From assembly GCA_963623095.1 (NCBI GenBank), contig CAVFKD010000039.1:1-9894 (forward strand): a DNA stretch of 9,894 nucleotides. Direction: 5' to 3'. The notes beneath the pieces are model-generated. The model saw only the letters and a program-made list of their open reading frames with translations, had not been told where the DNA came from and ran no database searches. The DNA comes from UBA3210 sp963623095 (GTDB lineage: Bacteria > Bacillota_I > Bacilli_A > RFN20 > CAG-449). Position 1 is the first letter of the stretch; each line of letters begins with the position of its first letter. Shown one piece after another: positions 1-6,573 of the stretch. The translations under genes and the position numbers were made by a program.

Positions 1-4
1 GTTT

Positions 5-535
5 ATGGCACACTTTTTTAATAATTTAGGGGACTGGTTCAAAAAATTCTTTACAAACATGGGAGTATGGTTTAAAGGTTTAGGCGCTTCAATCGCAGAA
101 TACTTTAAAACTATGACACTCAAGAAACTCGAAAAATTATTATTAACTGTTGGAGCTTTAATTATATTAATCATTTCATTAATTTGGAATGTATATGGTG
201 ATACAGTTTTAAAAATCTATGTCGCTTGGTTAATCTTAGGTTTATGTACAGGTGTTGCAGGTGGTATATTTACATTAGTTGGATCCCACTTCAATTCATT
301 TGATATTAAGCCAATTGGTTTAGTCTTTATCGGTGTTGGTTCTGTATTAACATTAGGTAATATCTTCCCTTATATTTATATCTTAATCAATGCAAAATCA
401 ATGTTCGCTAGCTCAATTTCATATTCTGCAGGAATGATTATTGTATTCTTAGTATTCAATGTACTCTCAGTAATTTCTACAATTGGAGGTTACGTCCTTC
501 AAATTTATAGAAAGCAACATAATTTAGACGACTAA
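5..535 (+). CDS. Four-helix integral membrane protein, unknown function
   Basis: A 176-residue protein of no family I recognise. Four hydrophobic segments are visible at about residues 45-63, 70-94, 103-128 and 140-168, with a short charged tail ending in DD. The first 38 residues are amphipathic and aromatic-rich and repeat with an 11-residue period: L8/M19/I30, W11/W22/Y33, F12/F23/F34 and K13/K24/K35 line up. This suggests a membrane-surface helix ahead of TM1. Only four bases precede the ATG, so the ribosome binding site cannot be seen and an upstream in-frame start is possible. The gene stops with TAA, followed at once by an intrinsic terminator, so it is the last gene of its transcript. 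Glycines and small residues in the helices would allow tight packing, but there are no catalytic or transport motifs. Function is not assigned. Confidence 0.8.
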   Translation: MAHFFNNLGDWFKKFFTNMGVWFKGLGASIAEYFKTMTLKKLEKLLLTVGALIILIISLIWNVYGDTVLKIYVAWLILGLCTGVAGGIFTLVGSHFNSFDIKPIGLVFIGVGSVLTLGNIFPYIYILINAKSMFASSISYSAGMIIVFLVFNVLSVISTIGGYVLQIYRKQHNLDD

Positions 536-546
536 TTTAAATCCAT

Positions 547-577
547 AACTGTTGATCGATGGTCAACAGTTTTTTTA
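547..577 (+). terminator. Intrinsic terminator of the 5-535 gene
   Basis: A perfect 9-bp stem, AACTGTTGA (547-555) with TCAACAGTT (563-571), encloses a 7-base loop and runs directly into a T-tract to about 576. It lies 12 bases after the TAA stop of the membrane protein gene. Confidence 0.88.
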
Positions 578-582
578 TTGTC

Positions 583-608
583 AAAAAAAGGAACTTTGTT
601 AAAGTCCC
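583..608 (-). terminator. Intrinsic terminator of the tocopherol-cyclase-like gene
   Basis: Read on the minus strand, GGGACTTT (608-601) pairs with AAAGTTCC (597-590, one G-U pair) around a 3-base loop, followed by seven T residues (589-583). It starts 8 bases after the TAG stop of the minus-strand gene. It is separate from the adjacent plus-strand terminator, so each convergent gene has its own signal. Confidence 0.85.
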
Positions 609-615
609 TCATTTA

Positions 616-1722
616 CTATTTATTATAATAATCATCGCCTTCAGAATGATATTTACCATATTCACAACCGACATGAGATGTTTTAATTCTATCAATTAAT
701 TTGTCTTTTTTATAAAGTTCAATATAGCCTTTACCATTGCCTCCATTAAATAAACGATGGAATTTCTTTTCACCATTTGGAGCTTCATAATTAATAAGTA
801 ACATATCTTCTTTTTCACAAGTGATATTTACTTTGAAAACATATTTTCCCTTTTTAGCTTCGACAAACCATACAATTTGTTGATCAGTTTCATAACAATT
901 AAATTTTACTTTAGAGAATGTCCAAAATTTAGAAAAGTTAAATTCATATTTTTTACCTTCATAATAAAATTCAATTAATAATTTATTTTTAAATGTTATA
1001 CCAAAGGCTCTAGGACGACCTCCTCCTACTTCAAAGGCAGAATTTTCTAATCTTTTATTAGTTATTTCACTAACTAAGTCCCAAGAAGATAACCATACCC
1101 ATGGAGAAGTAAAATCTCTTCCCCAGTTTTTATCGCTATAACCGTAACAAGAATCAGGTTTAATTAAATATTTTTCATTATTATAAATAACATAACCATC
1201 CATTAAAGTTTTAATACCTTGCGCATGCCAATACATATCAAAAGCTTTAATATTTCTAAATAAAGAACTTGTTCCATATCCAACATCATAAGTAATCTTT
1301 TTATCCAATGATATATCCCATTCCATAGATCCTTCATCACATAATTCTTTTTTTGAAGGATTAACTACATTAACTTTACCTTTTATACGATTTTCAGTTA
1401 ATAAAAAATCCTTGCCTTCAATATGTAATTCATTCTTTTTAATAGTAATATCATCAAGATTATAATAACGATGTAATTGAGCTTTATTTTTACCCCAAGA
1501 TCCAACATTAACCATTAAATATGAAGGAATACCATCACTACCTAAAACATATTTAGAAGGACTTACTTTTGGGTTAATAATAAAATATTCAACATAAAAA
1601 GGTTTCTCTTCTTTCGTAATTTCATTAATACCAGTGAAAGAATGCCACCACCAGTCATAGCCTTTTTTTGCAAAGCTTCCATTTAACATGTATAAATTTT
1701 TCTTAAGTTCTTTTTTATTCAT
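616..1722 (-). CDS. Tocopherol-cyclase-like (lipocalin/CrtC-type) protein
   Basis: 368 residues, with no signal peptide or membrane segment, so probably cytoplasmic. The family call rests on the central block: WHAQG at 165-169, then GYSDKNWGRDF at 194-204 followed by SPWVWLSS to 213. This resembles the conserved KNWG...W.W segment of the tocopherol cyclase family (PF14249) and related double-lipocalin beta-barrel proteins. The protein is rich in aromatic residues (GYDWWW at 21-26) and alternating beta-type sequence, with GGGRPR at 233-238 and GCEYG near the C-terminus. True tocopherol cyclase closes the chromanol ring in plant and cyanobacterial vitamin E synthesis. No other gene of that pathway is visible here, so the substrate is unknown and is probably some other isoprenoid or lipid. 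The ATG is preceded by AGGTGAT (1735-1729) at good spacing. It appears monocistronic, with its own promoter and terminator. Confidence 0.68.
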   Translation of the reverse strand: MNKKELKKNLYMLNGSFAKKGYDWWWHSFTGINEITKEEKPFYVEYFIINPKVSPSKYVLGSDGIPSYLMVNVGSWGKNKAQLHRYYNLDDITIKKNELHIEGKDFLLTENRIKGKVNVVNPSKKELCDEGSMEWDISLDKKITYDVGYGTSSLFRNIKAFDMYWHAQGIKTLMDGYVIYNNEKYLIKPDSCYGYSDKNWGRDFTSPWVWLSSWDLVSEITNKRLENSAFEVGGGRPRAFGITFKNKLLIEFYYEGKKYEFNFSKFWTFSKVKFNCYETDQQIVWFVEAKKGKYVFKVNITCEKEDMLLINYEAPNGEKKFHRLFNGGNGKGYIELYKKDKLIDRIKTSHVGCEYGKYHSEGDDYYNK

Positions 1723-1742
1723 AAAGTTATCACCTATAATTA

Positions 1743-1771
1743 ATTTTAAATATTTTACATGTGTAAATCAA
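1743..1771 (-). promoter_or_regulatory. Candidate promoter of the tocopherol-cyclase-like gene, with spacer dyad
   Basis: On the minus strand, TTGATT (1771-1766) and TAAAAT (1748-1743) are separated by 17 bases. The spacer region carries an inverted repeat, TTTACA-CA-TGTAAA (1767-1754), which could be an operator. The predicted transcript would start at about 1736, right at the ribosome binding site, giving a very short leader; this lowers confidence. Read-through from the upstream tRNA transcript is limited by the terminator at 1780-1805. Confidence 0.5.
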
Positions 1772-1779
1772 CAAAAGGC

Positions 1780-1805
1780 AAAAAAAAGAGTTCCCGAAGG
1801 AACTC
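1780..1805 (-). terminator. Intrinsic terminator of the tRNA-Arg gene
   Basis: On the minus strand, GAGTTCC, a TTCG tetraloop and GGAACTC form a perfect 7-bp hairpin (1805-1788), followed by eight T residues (1787-1780). It lies 12 bases past the 3' CCA of the tRNA. An opposite-strand T-run also exists, but no plus-strand gene uses it. Confidence 0.9.
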
Positions 1806-1817
1806 AAATTTTTTAAG

Positions 1818-1894
1818 TGGTGACCCCAAGGTGATTCGAACACCTGACCTACTGCTTAGAAGGCAGTTGCTCTATCCAGCTGAGCTATGGGGCC
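1818..1894 (-). tRNA. tRNA-Arg (anticodon UCU)
   Basis: A complete 77-base cloverleaf on the minus strand. The acceptor stem pairs GGCCCCA with TGGGGTC (one G-U pair). The D arm is GCTC/GAGC. The anticodon stem ACTGC/GCAGT encloses the loop CTTCTAA with anticodon TCT, and the T arm AGGTG/CACCT encloses TTCGAAT. The CCA end is encoded. It reads AGA and AGG, the arginine codons that dominate the AT-rich genes of this window. It stands alone, with its own promoter and terminator, downstream of the alaS-DUF1292 unit. Confidence 0.97.
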
Positions 1895-1907
1895 ATACGC
1901 ATATATA

Positions 1908-1936
1908 AATATACAATACGATTATATTAAAATCAA
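1908..1936 (-). promoter_or_regulatory. Promoter of the tRNA-Arg gene
   Basis: On the minus strand, TTGATT (1936-1931) and TATATT (1913-1908) are separated by 17 bases. The predicted start near 1901 is about 7 bases before the mature tRNA 5' end, a sensible distance for a short RNase P-cleaved leader. Confidence 0.65.
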
Positions 1937-1977
1937 CTAAAATTTTTAATATTTTAAAGAAAATCAAAAATTGGAGT

Positions 1978-2006
1978 AAAAGAAAAAAGTAGGTTGCCCT
2001 ACTTTT
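1978..2006 (-). terminator. Intrinsic terminator of the alaS-DUF1292 transcript, overlapping the stop codon
   Basis: On the minus strand, AAAAGTAGG (2006-1998), the tetraloop GCAA and CCTACTTTT (1993-1985) form a 9-bp hairpin, followed by a T-rich tail (TTCTTTT). The TAG stop codon of the DUF1292 gene lies inside the 5' arm, so coding and termination signals are superimposed. Confidence 0.85.
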
Positions 2007-2253
2007 CTTCTTTATCCTTAGAAGATAGATATTCATCGATGATTTCATCGAGTTCATCATATTCTTCATCTGATGCAATATCATGAATATTTCCTTCAGC
2101 ATCTACTTCACCTGCGACTAAATCATCATTATTTTCATAAAAGACAACATAGTCTTTATTAAATGTATCAGAGTGATATGTTAAAAGGATAGTTAATTCA
2201 GTTTTAGTACCATCTTGATCTTCAAAAATGATTTTATCTTGTTTTTCTTCCAT
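1999..2253 (-). CDS. DUF1292 (YrzB-like) family protein
   Basis: 84 residues, strongly acidic, matching the small DUF1292 family typified by Bacillus YrzB. The N-terminus reads KIIFEDQDGTKTELTI, and the GEVDAEGNIHDIASDEEYDE segment follows. The family's biochemical role is unknown. In Bacillus subtilis the family member sits downstream of alaS, separated from it by yrzL (IreB-like) and yrrK (RuvX). Here it follows alaS directly: the alaS TAA and this ATG are one base apart, and its ribosome binding site AAGAAAGGA lies inside the last alaS codons. This implies translational coupling and co-transcription under the alanine T-box. The last codons overlap the terminator hairpin. Confidence 0.88.
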   Translation of the reverse strand: MEEKQDKIIFEDQDGTKTELTILLTYHSDTFNKDYVVFYENNDDLVAGEVDAEGNIHDIASDEEYDELDEIIDEYLSSKDKEEK

Positions 2254-2254
2254 A

Positions 2255-4861
2255 TTAGAATCCTTTCTTAATTAATGCGAATGCTTCATCAATCTTAGAA
2301 GCATCTTTAATTCCACCTTGAGCGACTTCAGGACGTCCTCCACCTGAACCACCAGTTACTTGTGTAATTTCTTTTACTAATTTACCAGCTTGATAACTTG
2401 AAGTTAAATCTTTTGAAACACCAACAATTAAAGAAGTTCTATCACTACCTACATTAGCGAGTACAACAATTGAATTATCAAACATTACTTTTAATGAATC
2501 AAATAATGATGAGAACATATCTTTATCCATATTTGAAACTACTTTAGTTAAAATATGTTTGCCATTGATTTCAACAAATTCATTCTTTGCTTCTTTAGCT
2601 TTATATGATGAAACAAGTTCATTTAATTCTTGATTTTGTTTTCTTAAAGAAACAATATCATTGTTCATAATATCAATTCTAGAAGCAATATCATTATATG
2701 AAGTAACTTTTACTCTACCAAGTAATGATTCTAACATAATTTCTTTTTGTTTTAATACTTCATAAGCTTTCATACCAGTATAAGCTTCAATTCTTCTAAT
2801 ACCAGAAGCGATTGATTCTTCATATCCGATTGCGAAATAACCAATTTCAGATAATCTAGAAACGTGAGTACCTCCGCAGAATTCTTTAGAAATATCACCC
2901 ATTTCTACAACTCTAACAACATCGCCATATTTTTCATTAAATAACATCATCGCGCCAAGTTTTTTAGCTTCTTCAATAGGTAAAACTTCTGTGACAACTT
3001 GGACATCTTTTGAGATATATTCATTAACTGTTTTTTCAATTTGGCATAATTGTTTGAAAGAAATCTTTTCAAAATGATCAAAGTCAAATCTTAATACTTC
3101 ATCATTAACAAATGAACCTTCTTGTTTTACATGATCGCCAAGAACTTCTTGTAAAGCTGCTTGTAAAAGGTGAGTTGCAGAGTGATTAGCTTGAATTCTA
3201 CTTCTTGCTTCAGTATCAAGTTTTAAAGTAAGTTTATCGCCAACTTTAACTGTTCCAAAGTTAACTTTTACATGGTGTAAATGTTGTTTATTTGGAGCTT
3301 TAGTAACATCGATAACTTCCATTGAACATGAATCATTTTCGATTGTACCTGTATCTTTTACTTGACCACCCATTGTTGCATAGAAATTAGTTTTATCTAA
3401 AATGATATCACCTTCATCATCAATAGAATCTACTTTAACACCATCTTTGAATACACCAATAACTGTTGCTTCGATAATTTCATTTTTATAAACGAATTCT
3501 GATTCATTTTTGAAATTCATTAAATCTTGTGATTGTGCATTCATTGATTCTAATGTACCACGAGCAGCACGAGCACGTTCTTTTTGTGCTTTCATTTCTT
3601 TATCAAAGCCTTCTTTATCACAAGTTTTATTGAATTCAGAAGCAATTTCTTCAGTTAATTCATATGGGAAACCATATGTATCATATAATTTGAATGCATC
3701 ACTACCTGGAAGAACATCTCCACATGATGAAAGCATCTTTTTACATAATGTTTCACCTTGATTTAAAGTAGAAGCAAATTTAATTTCTTCTTGAGAAATC
3801 ATCTTCATAATTCTATCTTTCTTTTCTGATAAATAAGGATAGAATGATTTCATATTTTCACAAACAACAGGAACTAATGTTGATAAGAATGGTTTATCAA
3901 TACCAAGTTTTCTTCCGTATCTAACTGCACGTCTTAAAATTCTTCTTAAGACATAGCCTCTACCTTCATTTGAGAAAGTTGCGCCATCTGCGAGAGCGAA
4001 AGTACAAGTTCTAATATGATCTGCGATAACTCTATAAGCCATTTTATATTCACCTTCATAAGGGAATTTCGCTAGTTTTTGAGTTTCTAAGATATATGGG
4101 TAGAATAAGTCAGTATCATAGTTAGTTTCTACTTCTTGAACAACGCAGCAAAGTCTTTCTAATCCTGCACCTGTATCAATGTTTTTAGATGGTAATTCTT
4201 TATAATCTTTTCTATCAACACCAACTTCAGCATTGTATTGGCTAAAGACAATGTTCCAAATTTCAATATAACGATCGTTTTCAATATCATCAGTTAATAA
4301 TTTAATACCAATGTTTTCTGGATCATATTTAGTTCCTCTATCAAAGAAGATTTCTGTATCAGGTCCACATGGTCCTGCACCAATTTCCCAGAAGTTATCC
4401 GCTAAAGGAATTAAATGGCTTGGTTCCATACCACATTTAATCCATAAATCTCTAGTTGCGATATCATCTGGATGGTGTGTGATATATAATAAATTCTTAT
4501 CAAATGCAAAATATTTTTCACTAGTTAATAATTCATAAGCCCAAGGTATTACTTCATTACGGAAATAATCACCGATGGAAAAGTTACCAAGCATTTCAAA
4601 GAATGTATGGTGACGTGCTGTTTTACCAACATTTTCAATATCATTTGTTCTAATTGCTTTTTGAGCGTTTGTAATTCTTGAATATTTTGAGATTTCAGAA
4701 CCATCAAAATATTTCTTTAATGCTGCAACACCAGCATTGATCCATAATAAAGTAGGATCGTTATTTGGAATTAAACTTGCACTTGGTTCAATATAATGTC
4801 CTTTTGACTTAAAGAAATCCAACCACATTTGTCTAATTTCACTAGATGTCATCTTTTTCAT
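2255..4861 (-). CDS. alaS: Alanyl-tRNA synthetase
   Basis: 868 residues, normal full length for bacterial AlaRS, a cytoplasmic enzyme that charges tRNA-Ala and clears mischarged Ser/Gly-tRNA-Ala. The class II catalytic core is at the N-terminus: motif 2 (RHHTFFEMLGNFS, 83-95), the PCGPDTEIF segment (164-172), and motif 3 (GRGYVLRRILRR, 300-311). The editing domain has both zinc-ligand pairs intact: HSATH (His560, His564) and CGGTH (Cys662, His666). A coiled region (about 700-760) and the C-terminal DHHA1/C-Ala domain follow, with the glycine-rich GGSGGGRPE at 837-845. The start is the first ATG, 6 bases after GGAGG; a second ATG three codons later is less well placed. It leads the alaS-DUF1292 transcript behind a T-box leader. 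Confidence 0.98.
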   Translation of the reverse strand: MKKMTSSEIRQMWLDFFKSKGHYIEPSASLIPNNDPTLLWINAGVAALKKYFDGSEISKYSRITNAQKAIRTNDIENVGKTARHHTFFEMLGNFSIGDYFRNEVIPWAYELLTSEKYFAFDKNLLYITHHPDDIATRDLWIKCGMEPSHLIPLADNFWEIGAGPCGPDTEIFFDRGTKYDPENIGIKLLTDDIENDRYIEIWNIVFSQYNAEVGVDRKDYKELPSKNIDTGAGLERLCCVVQEVETNYDTDLFYPYILETQKLAKFPYEGEYKMAYRVIADHIRTCTFALADGATFSNEGRGYVLRRILRRAVRYGRKLGIDKPFLSTLVPVVCENMKSFYPYLSEKKDRIMKMISQEEIKFASTLNQGETLCKKMLSSCGDVLPGSDAFKLYDTYGFPYELTEEIASEFNKTCDKEGFDKEMKAQKERARAARGTLESMNAQSQDLMNFKNESEFVYKNEIIEATVIGVFKDGVKVDSIDDEGDIILDKTNFYATMGGQVKDTGTIENDSCSMEVIDVTKAPNKQHLHHVKVNFGTVKVGDKLTLKLDTEARSRIQANHSATHLLQAALQEVLGDHVKQEGSFVNDEVLRFDFDHFEKISFKQLCQIEKTVNEYISKDVQVVTEVLPIEEAKKLGAMMLFNEKYGDVVRVVEMGDISKEFCGGTHVSRLSEIGYFAIGYEESIASGIRRIEAYTGMKAYEVLKQKEIMLESLLGRVKVTSYNDIASRIDIMNNDIVSLRKQNQELNELVSSYKAKEAKNEFVEINGKHILTKVVSNMDKDMFSSLFDSLKVMFDNSIVVLANVGSDRTSLIVGVSKDLTSSYQAGKLVKEITQVTGGSGGGRPEVAQGGIKDASKIDEAFALIKKGF

Positions 4862-4884
4862 AAATTTCCTCCATTTTTTTGCAT

Positions 4885-5084
4885 AAAAAAAGTACCTTTA
4901 GGAACGAATTAACGCGGTACCATCCTAATTCAATAATATTCTATTGCTCTTAATTAATATCTTTAACGCAGACTAACGTAGCTTTCACTATATCTCCTTA
5001 GTAGCCTATTTATTCTTTCTAAGATAGTTTCACCTTATCTATCCTCTCTAAATAGTAAAAAATAAATTCCCCTAATTCATAGAC
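4885..5084 (-). promoter_or_regulatory. Alanine-specific T-box leader of alaS
   Basis: Binds uncharged tRNA-Ala and switches alaS transcription on. On the minus strand, Stem I has a basal UUAG/CUAA helix (5075-5072/5001-4998), a UUUAUU/AAUAAA helix, an AGAGAG segment, and a distal GAUAG/CUAUC hairpin with a GGUGAAA-containing loop. The specifier loop between the lower helices holds GCU (5005-5003), an alanine codon, followed by a purine. Stem III is CAAUA/UAUUG. The T-box AGGATGGTACCGCG (4926-4913) matches the family consensus. The antiterminator pairs AGGA with UCCU (4903-4900) and GCG with CGU around a 7-base bulge starting UGGU, complementary to the ACCA end of tRNA-Ala. The competing terminator pairs GGTACC (4921-4916) with GGTACT (4896-4891) ahead of seven T residues. 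Confidence 0.95.
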
Positions 5085-5090
5085 AAAAGT

Positions 5091-5118
5091 ATTATAACAA
5101 TTTGTTATTTTTATTCAA
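5091..5118 (-). promoter_or_regulatory. alaS: alaS promoter
   Basis: On the minus strand, TTGAAT (5118-5113) and a perfect TATAAT (5096-5091) are separated by 16 bases, with an extended TGT element before the -10 box. The predicted start near 5084 falls just ahead of T-box Stem I. Its -35 box overlaps that of the divergent operon. Confidence 0.75.
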
Positions 5119-5142
5119 TTATTATTTTAAATTTTATATAAT
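5114..5142 (+). promoter_or_regulatory. Candidate promoter of the DUF1294 operon
   Basis: A perfect TATAAT (5137-5142) lies 17 bases after a weak TTCAAT (5114-5119). The predicted start is about 5149, leaving a short leader before GGAGG (5154-5158) and the ATG at 5169. The -35 element occupies the same bases as that of the alaS promoter on the other strand. Confidence 0.55.
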
Positions 5143-5168
5143 ATTTTTAATTCGGAGGTTTAATTATT

Positions 5169-5468
5169 ATGGCATTAATTACATTTTGTGCATATGTCGC
5201 ATACTTAGTAATTTTTTCATTAATCACTTTCTTTGTCTTTGGTAAAGATAAAAAAATGGCTGCAAGTGGAAATGGCCCTGTGAGAATTAAAGAAAAAACA
5301 TTACTAGGTTTAGTTTGTTTTGGAGGTGCTATTGGAGGATTCTTAGGAAGAATTATTTTCCATCACAAAACAAATAAAATTTATTTTTCAATTTCTATTT
5401 ATTTTTCATTATTATTACAAATTGCATTATTAGGATTATTCTTCTTAAGAGTAATCAATGTTTTATAG
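5169..5468 (+). CDS. DUF1294 family membrane protein
   Basis: 99 residues, the usual size for DUF1294, a small bacterial inner-membrane family of unknown function. TM1 lies at about residues 3-24, followed by a basic stretch (GKDKKMAASGNGPVRIKEK). Then comes the family core: RIKEKTLL, the glycine-rich GGAIGGFLGRIIF segment, and the HHKTNK...F motif (65-73). A final helix is at 75-96. The ATG has GGAGG 10 bases upstream. Its TAG stop overlaps the ribosome binding site of the next gene, so it heads a three-gene operon. The membrane topology and motif order are seen directly; the function is not known for the family. Confidence 0.88.
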   Translation: MALITFCAYVAYLVIFSLITFFVFGKDKKMAASGNGPVRIKEKTLLGLVCFGGAIGGFLGRIIFHHKTNKIYFSISIYFSLLLQIALLGLFFLRVINVL

Positions 5469-5477
5469 GAGGTAAGT

Positions 5478-5702
5478 ATGGAAAACAAAACAAGTTTAGA
5501 AAAATCACATTCTAAAGCATCCAATTTTAAATTAACTTTAATTATTCTTTGTTTAAGTTTATTTATTTCTCTTCTATGGGCAGGTATCTTTTTAATGACT
5601 TGGTCTAAAGATAATTATTTTACTATTGGTGTAATTATAACTGCAGGATCTTTAATTCTTTCAGTTTTAAATTTTATTATGATAGGAAAGTTTACTAGAT
5701 AA
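5478..5702 (+). CDS. Small two-helix membrane protein, unknown function
   Basis: 74 residues, not assignable to a family by eye. A basic, polar N-terminus (MENKTSLEKSHSKASNFK) precedes two hydrophobic helices at about residues 18-41 and 47-69, joined by WSKDN and ending in the basic KFTR. By the positive-inside rule both termini probably face the cytoplasm. A very good AGGAGG (5467-5472) precedes the ATG and overlaps the stop codon of the DUF1294 gene. The TAA is one base before the next ATG. The tight packing on both sides supports a real, co-translated gene. Confidence 0.72.
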   Translation: MENKTSLEKSHSKASNFKLTLIILCLSLFISLLWAGIFLMTWSKDNYFTIGVIITAGSLILSVLNFIMIGKFTR

Positions 5703-5703
5703 T

Positions 5704-6537
5704 ATGATAAAAGACGAAGTATTTATTTTAAATAATGGAATTTCTATTCCTAAAGTAGGTTTTGGTACTTGGCAAGCTTTACCAGATGATGCTTATAATT
5801 CAACATTAATTGCCTTAAAAAATGGTTATAGACATATTGATACTGCCTATGCTTATCATAATGAAGAAAGTATTGGTAAGGCTATAAAAGATTCAAATAT
5901 TAAAAGAGAAGAATTATTTATCACTACTAAATGTCCTGCGGAAATTAAAACTTATCTTGGGGCTAAACAACATTTTTATTCTTCCTTAAAAGCATTAAAT
6001 TTAGATTATATTGATTTATATTTAATTCATGCACCTTGGCCTTGGACTAACGTTGGACAAAATTGTGATAAAGAAAACATTGAAGTTTGGAAAGCATTTA
6101 TTGAGCTTTATAATGAAGGTTTAATCAAATCAATTGGAGTAAGTAATTTCTCTATTCATGATATTGAAAATTTAGTGAGTGCGACTAATTTTGTTCCTCA
6201 TGTAAATCAAATTAGATATTTTATTGGTAATAGACAACAAGAATTAACTTCTTATTGTCAAAATCATAATATCTTAATTGAAGCTTATTCTCCTTTAGCG
6301 ACAGGTAAAATAGTTGAAGATGAAAAGTTATTATCTATTGCGAAAAAATATAATGTGACTGTCGCTCAATTATGTATTAGATTCTGTTTAGAAAATAATA
6401 CCTTACCTCTTCCTAAATCAATCCATGAAGAAAGAATTAAAGCTAATATCGATTTAGATTTTAATATTTCAAAAGAAGATATGGAAATACTAAATTCACT
6501 AGTCAATGAAGAATTAAAAAGACCATTAAGAAGCTAA
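5704..6537 (+). CDS. Aldo/keto reductase (2,5-diketogluconate reductase-like group)
   Basis: 277 residues, a complete single-domain (beta/alpha)8 NADPH-dependent oxidoreductase of the AKR superfamily. The catalytic tetrad is intact: Asp46 and Tyr51 in GYRHIDTAYAYHNEESIG, Lys76 in FITTKC, and His109 in DLYLIH. The GVSNFS motif (145-150), NQIRY (168-172) and the C-terminal LPLPKSI...ERIKAN cofactor-binding segment (234-248) fit the DkgA/YvgN-like group, which reduces small aldehydes such as methylglyoxal. The exact substrate cannot be read from sequence. The ATG follows the upstream TAA by one base and only a distant AGGAAAG (5684-5690) is present, so translation is probably coupled to the small membrane gene. 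It is the last gene of the operon, ending at a bidirectional terminator. Confidence 0.93.
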   Translation: MIKDEVFILNNGISIPKVGFGTWQALPDDAYNSTLIALKNGYRHIDTAYAYHNEESIGKAIKDSNIKREELFITTKCPAEIKTYLGAKQHFYSSLKALNLDYIDLYLIHAPWPWTNVGQNCDKENIEVWKAFIELYNEGLIKSIGVSNFSIHDIENLVSATNFVPHVNQIRYFIGNRQQELTSYCQNHNILIEAYSPLATGKIVEDEKLLSIAKKYNVTVAQLCIRFCLENNTLPLPKSIHEERIKANIDLDFNISKEDMEILNSLVNEELKRPLRS

Positions 6538-6538
6538 G

Positions 6539-6573
6539 AAAAAGACGTAGAATTTAATCTTCTACGTCTTTTT
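6539..6573. terminator. Bidirectional intrinsic terminator between convergent genes
   Basis: A 14-bp perfect stem (6539-6552 with 6560-6573) encloses the 7-base loop TTTAATC. It is flanked by A5 and T5 within the stem, so it works on either strand. The core is AGACGTAGA/TCTACGTCT. It serves the plus-strand aldo/keto reductase, whose TAA ends at 6537, and the minus-strand ribU-like gene, whose TAA stop lies in the loop. Confidence 0.92.

Noticed and set aside
1872..2102. A minus-strand 76-codon open frame
   Set aside because: It overlaps the tRNA-Arg gene, the terminator and the DUF1292 gene in another frame, and has no family features.
3510..3761. A plus-strand 83-codon open frame
   Set aside because: It lies wholly antisense within alaS, which is intact and strongly conserved; no ribosome binding site or family features are seen.
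4311..4538. A plus-strand 75-codon open frame
   Set aside because: Antisense within the conserved catalytic part of alaS, explained as a shadow of that gene.
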